64,000 nucleotides of DNA. It comes from Hydractinia symbiolongicarpus. Its lineage: Eukaryota; Cnidaria; Hydrozoa; Anthoathecata; Hydractiniidae. The notes under the pieces are model-generated. The model searched no databases, was not told the origin of the DNA, and worked only from the letters and a program-made list of their open reading frames with translations. Every line of letters begins with the position of its first letter. Within the stretch, counting starts at the first letter, position 1. Below, piece after piece: positions 63,608 through 64,000 of the stretch. The stretch is from assembly GCF_029227915.1 (NCBI RefSeq), contig NC_079878.1:35429501-35493500 (forward strand), written 5' to 3'. A program made the position numbers and the translations under genes.

Positions 63608-64000
63608 GCGCTACCACAGCTCCCAGTGTAATCGCTGAGTTCCAGCAATCAAGTCAAGTTAAGAATAAAGTTATTTTTTGGAGTACACTAGCCTCATTTG
63701 TTACATTCACAAGGTCAAAGTCCAAAATCAGTTCAATTAAGTCCCACAGTCAATGGTTTTACTGGTAAAAGGGATGCAACCTAGTAATATCAGAAACATA
63801 TCGCTAAATACATGTTGGTACCAATATGTGACGCAACCGTTAAAACTCAAACGGACTGATACTGTTAGAATGTCAATAAAATGTAGTTTTGGAAACTGTC
63901 TCTATTTTCTCAGCGCGCGCTAACGGCTAGGATTGGTCCCACAGTGAAAAATGACTTATTTATCTAAATTTTTAAATAGAGCGCTACCACAGCGCCCAGT
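63608..64000 (+). repeat. Re-entry into the 12-mer repeat at the window edge
   Basis: From about 63608 the sequence again matches the tail of 50906/55335 and then monomers 51278 and 55707. Matching features are CACAGCTCCCAGTG, AAGAATAAAGTTATTTTTTGG, CAATGGTTTTACTGG, GGGATGCAACC, GAAACATATCGC, TTAAAACTCAAACGG, TTAGAATGTCAATAAAATG, CACAGTGAAAAATG and AAATAGAGCGCTACC. The distance from 55707 to 63774 is 8,067 bp. The monomer is cut by the window end. Confidence 0.85.

Larger units (their letters stand above)
1..64000 (+). repeat. Satellite DNA array, about 373-bp monomer family, head-to-tail
   Basis: The entire window is copies of one monomer family. I placed the anchor hexamer (ATGCAA or a one-base variant, followed by CTAG or similar) 170 times. 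Spacing is mostly 370-374 bp, with 401-404 bp and 352 bp length classes and single outliers of 279, 367, 383-free 414 and 369 bp. All monomers read in the same direction apart from a fragment of about 61 bp near 44.4 kb. Each monomer holds, in order: anchor, TATCGCTAAATACATGTTGG block, switchable cassette, CGCGCGCTAACGG block, GGATTGGTCCCACAG block, T/A-rich stretch, CGCT/AGCG dyads, AATGTTATTT block, and CAATCGTTTCACTG end. Large head-to-tail tandem arrays of this kind are typical of centromeric or pericentromeric heterochromatin; the chromosomal location here is inference. No coding, RNA or mobile-element signature interrupts it. Confidence 0.97.

Noticed and set aside
1-64000. CRISPR array.
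   Set aside because: The repeat unit is about 373 bp with no separate unique spacers and no cas genes; variation is spread along the whole monomer.
1-64000. CENP-B box (NTTCGNNNNANNCGGGN).
   Set aside because: On the minus strand ATTCGTACCAACATG matches only the TTCG-N4-A half and lacks CGGG. On the plus strand CGGG occurs in GGGCTGATAC-type monomers, but TTCG is absent at the required spacing.
1-64000. Tandem gene family such as rDNA, 5S rRNA, histone or tRNA clusters.
   Set aside because: No rRNA, tRNA cloverleaf or histone-like sequence is visible in the monomer, and the 5S internal control region motifs were not recognised.
1-64000. CCAAT-box promoter (ATTGG in GGATTGGTCC and CCAATTGTG).
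   Set aside because: Five-base matches are expected by chance and are simply fixed because the monomer repeats; no linked core promoter elements are conserved.
1-64000. Known insect satellites such as the Drosophila 1.688 (359-bp) family, by monomer length.
   Set aside because: The length is similar but I recognised no shared sequence. A database search would be needed, and length alone is not evidence.

Overview
The whole 64-kb window is one block of eukaryotic satellite DNA. I find no protein-coding gene, RNA gene, transposon or unrelated insert. A single AT-rich monomer family, mostly 370-374 bp, repeats head-to-tail in one orientation. The anchor motif near ATGCAACCTAG (variants ATGCATCCTAG, GTGCAAGCTAG, TTGCAACATAG) can be placed 170 times, first at 10 and last at 63774. 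CpG is not visibly depleted: I count about 14 in the monomer at 1500. That fits a genome or compartment without heavy CpG methylation, and many invertebrates, insects included, are like this. The array resembles centromeric or pericentromeric heterochromatin, or a B or sex chromosome block. I do not recognise the family by name, and the species is undetermined.

Layout by repeat architecture. Domain 1 (1 to about 12.3 kb) is mainly a three-monomer higher-order repeat (HOR) of about 1,116 bp with subtypes a-b-c. It is broken by a b-c dimer stretch and two c/b chimaeras. Domain 2 (about 12.3 to 45.7 kb) is a mosaic of segmental tandem duplications with offsets of 776, 1521, 1517, about 1176, 1177, 1148 and 1552 bp. 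It is marked by 401-404 bp monomers that carry an internal duplication of about 30 bp, and these occur nowhere else in the window. Near 44.38-44.44 kb lies the only orientation break seen, an inverted fragment of about 61 bp at a chimaeric junction. Domain 3 (about 45.7 kb to the end) has a different subtype mix: TTGGTACCAA-bearing monomers, GTGCAAGCTAG monomers, and 352-bp monomers with a 21-bp deletion. It contains a 12-monomer HOR with a 4,429-bp offset, then three copies of a 1,119-bp three-monomer unit, a truncated 279-bp monomer, and a nearly monomeric 373-bp run. The 12-mer register returns at the right edge.

Within a monomer, some blocks are nearly invariant: the TATCGCTAAATACATGTTGG region, GGCTAGGATTGGTCCCACAG, and a dyad-rich CGCT/AGCG module. 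Others switch between a few discrete states. Short open frames of 60-93 codons on both strands are by-products of the monomer sequence and are not annotated as genes. All coordinates, lengths and subtype assignments were read by eye. Statements of 'near-identical' mean I saw few differences, not a computed identity.
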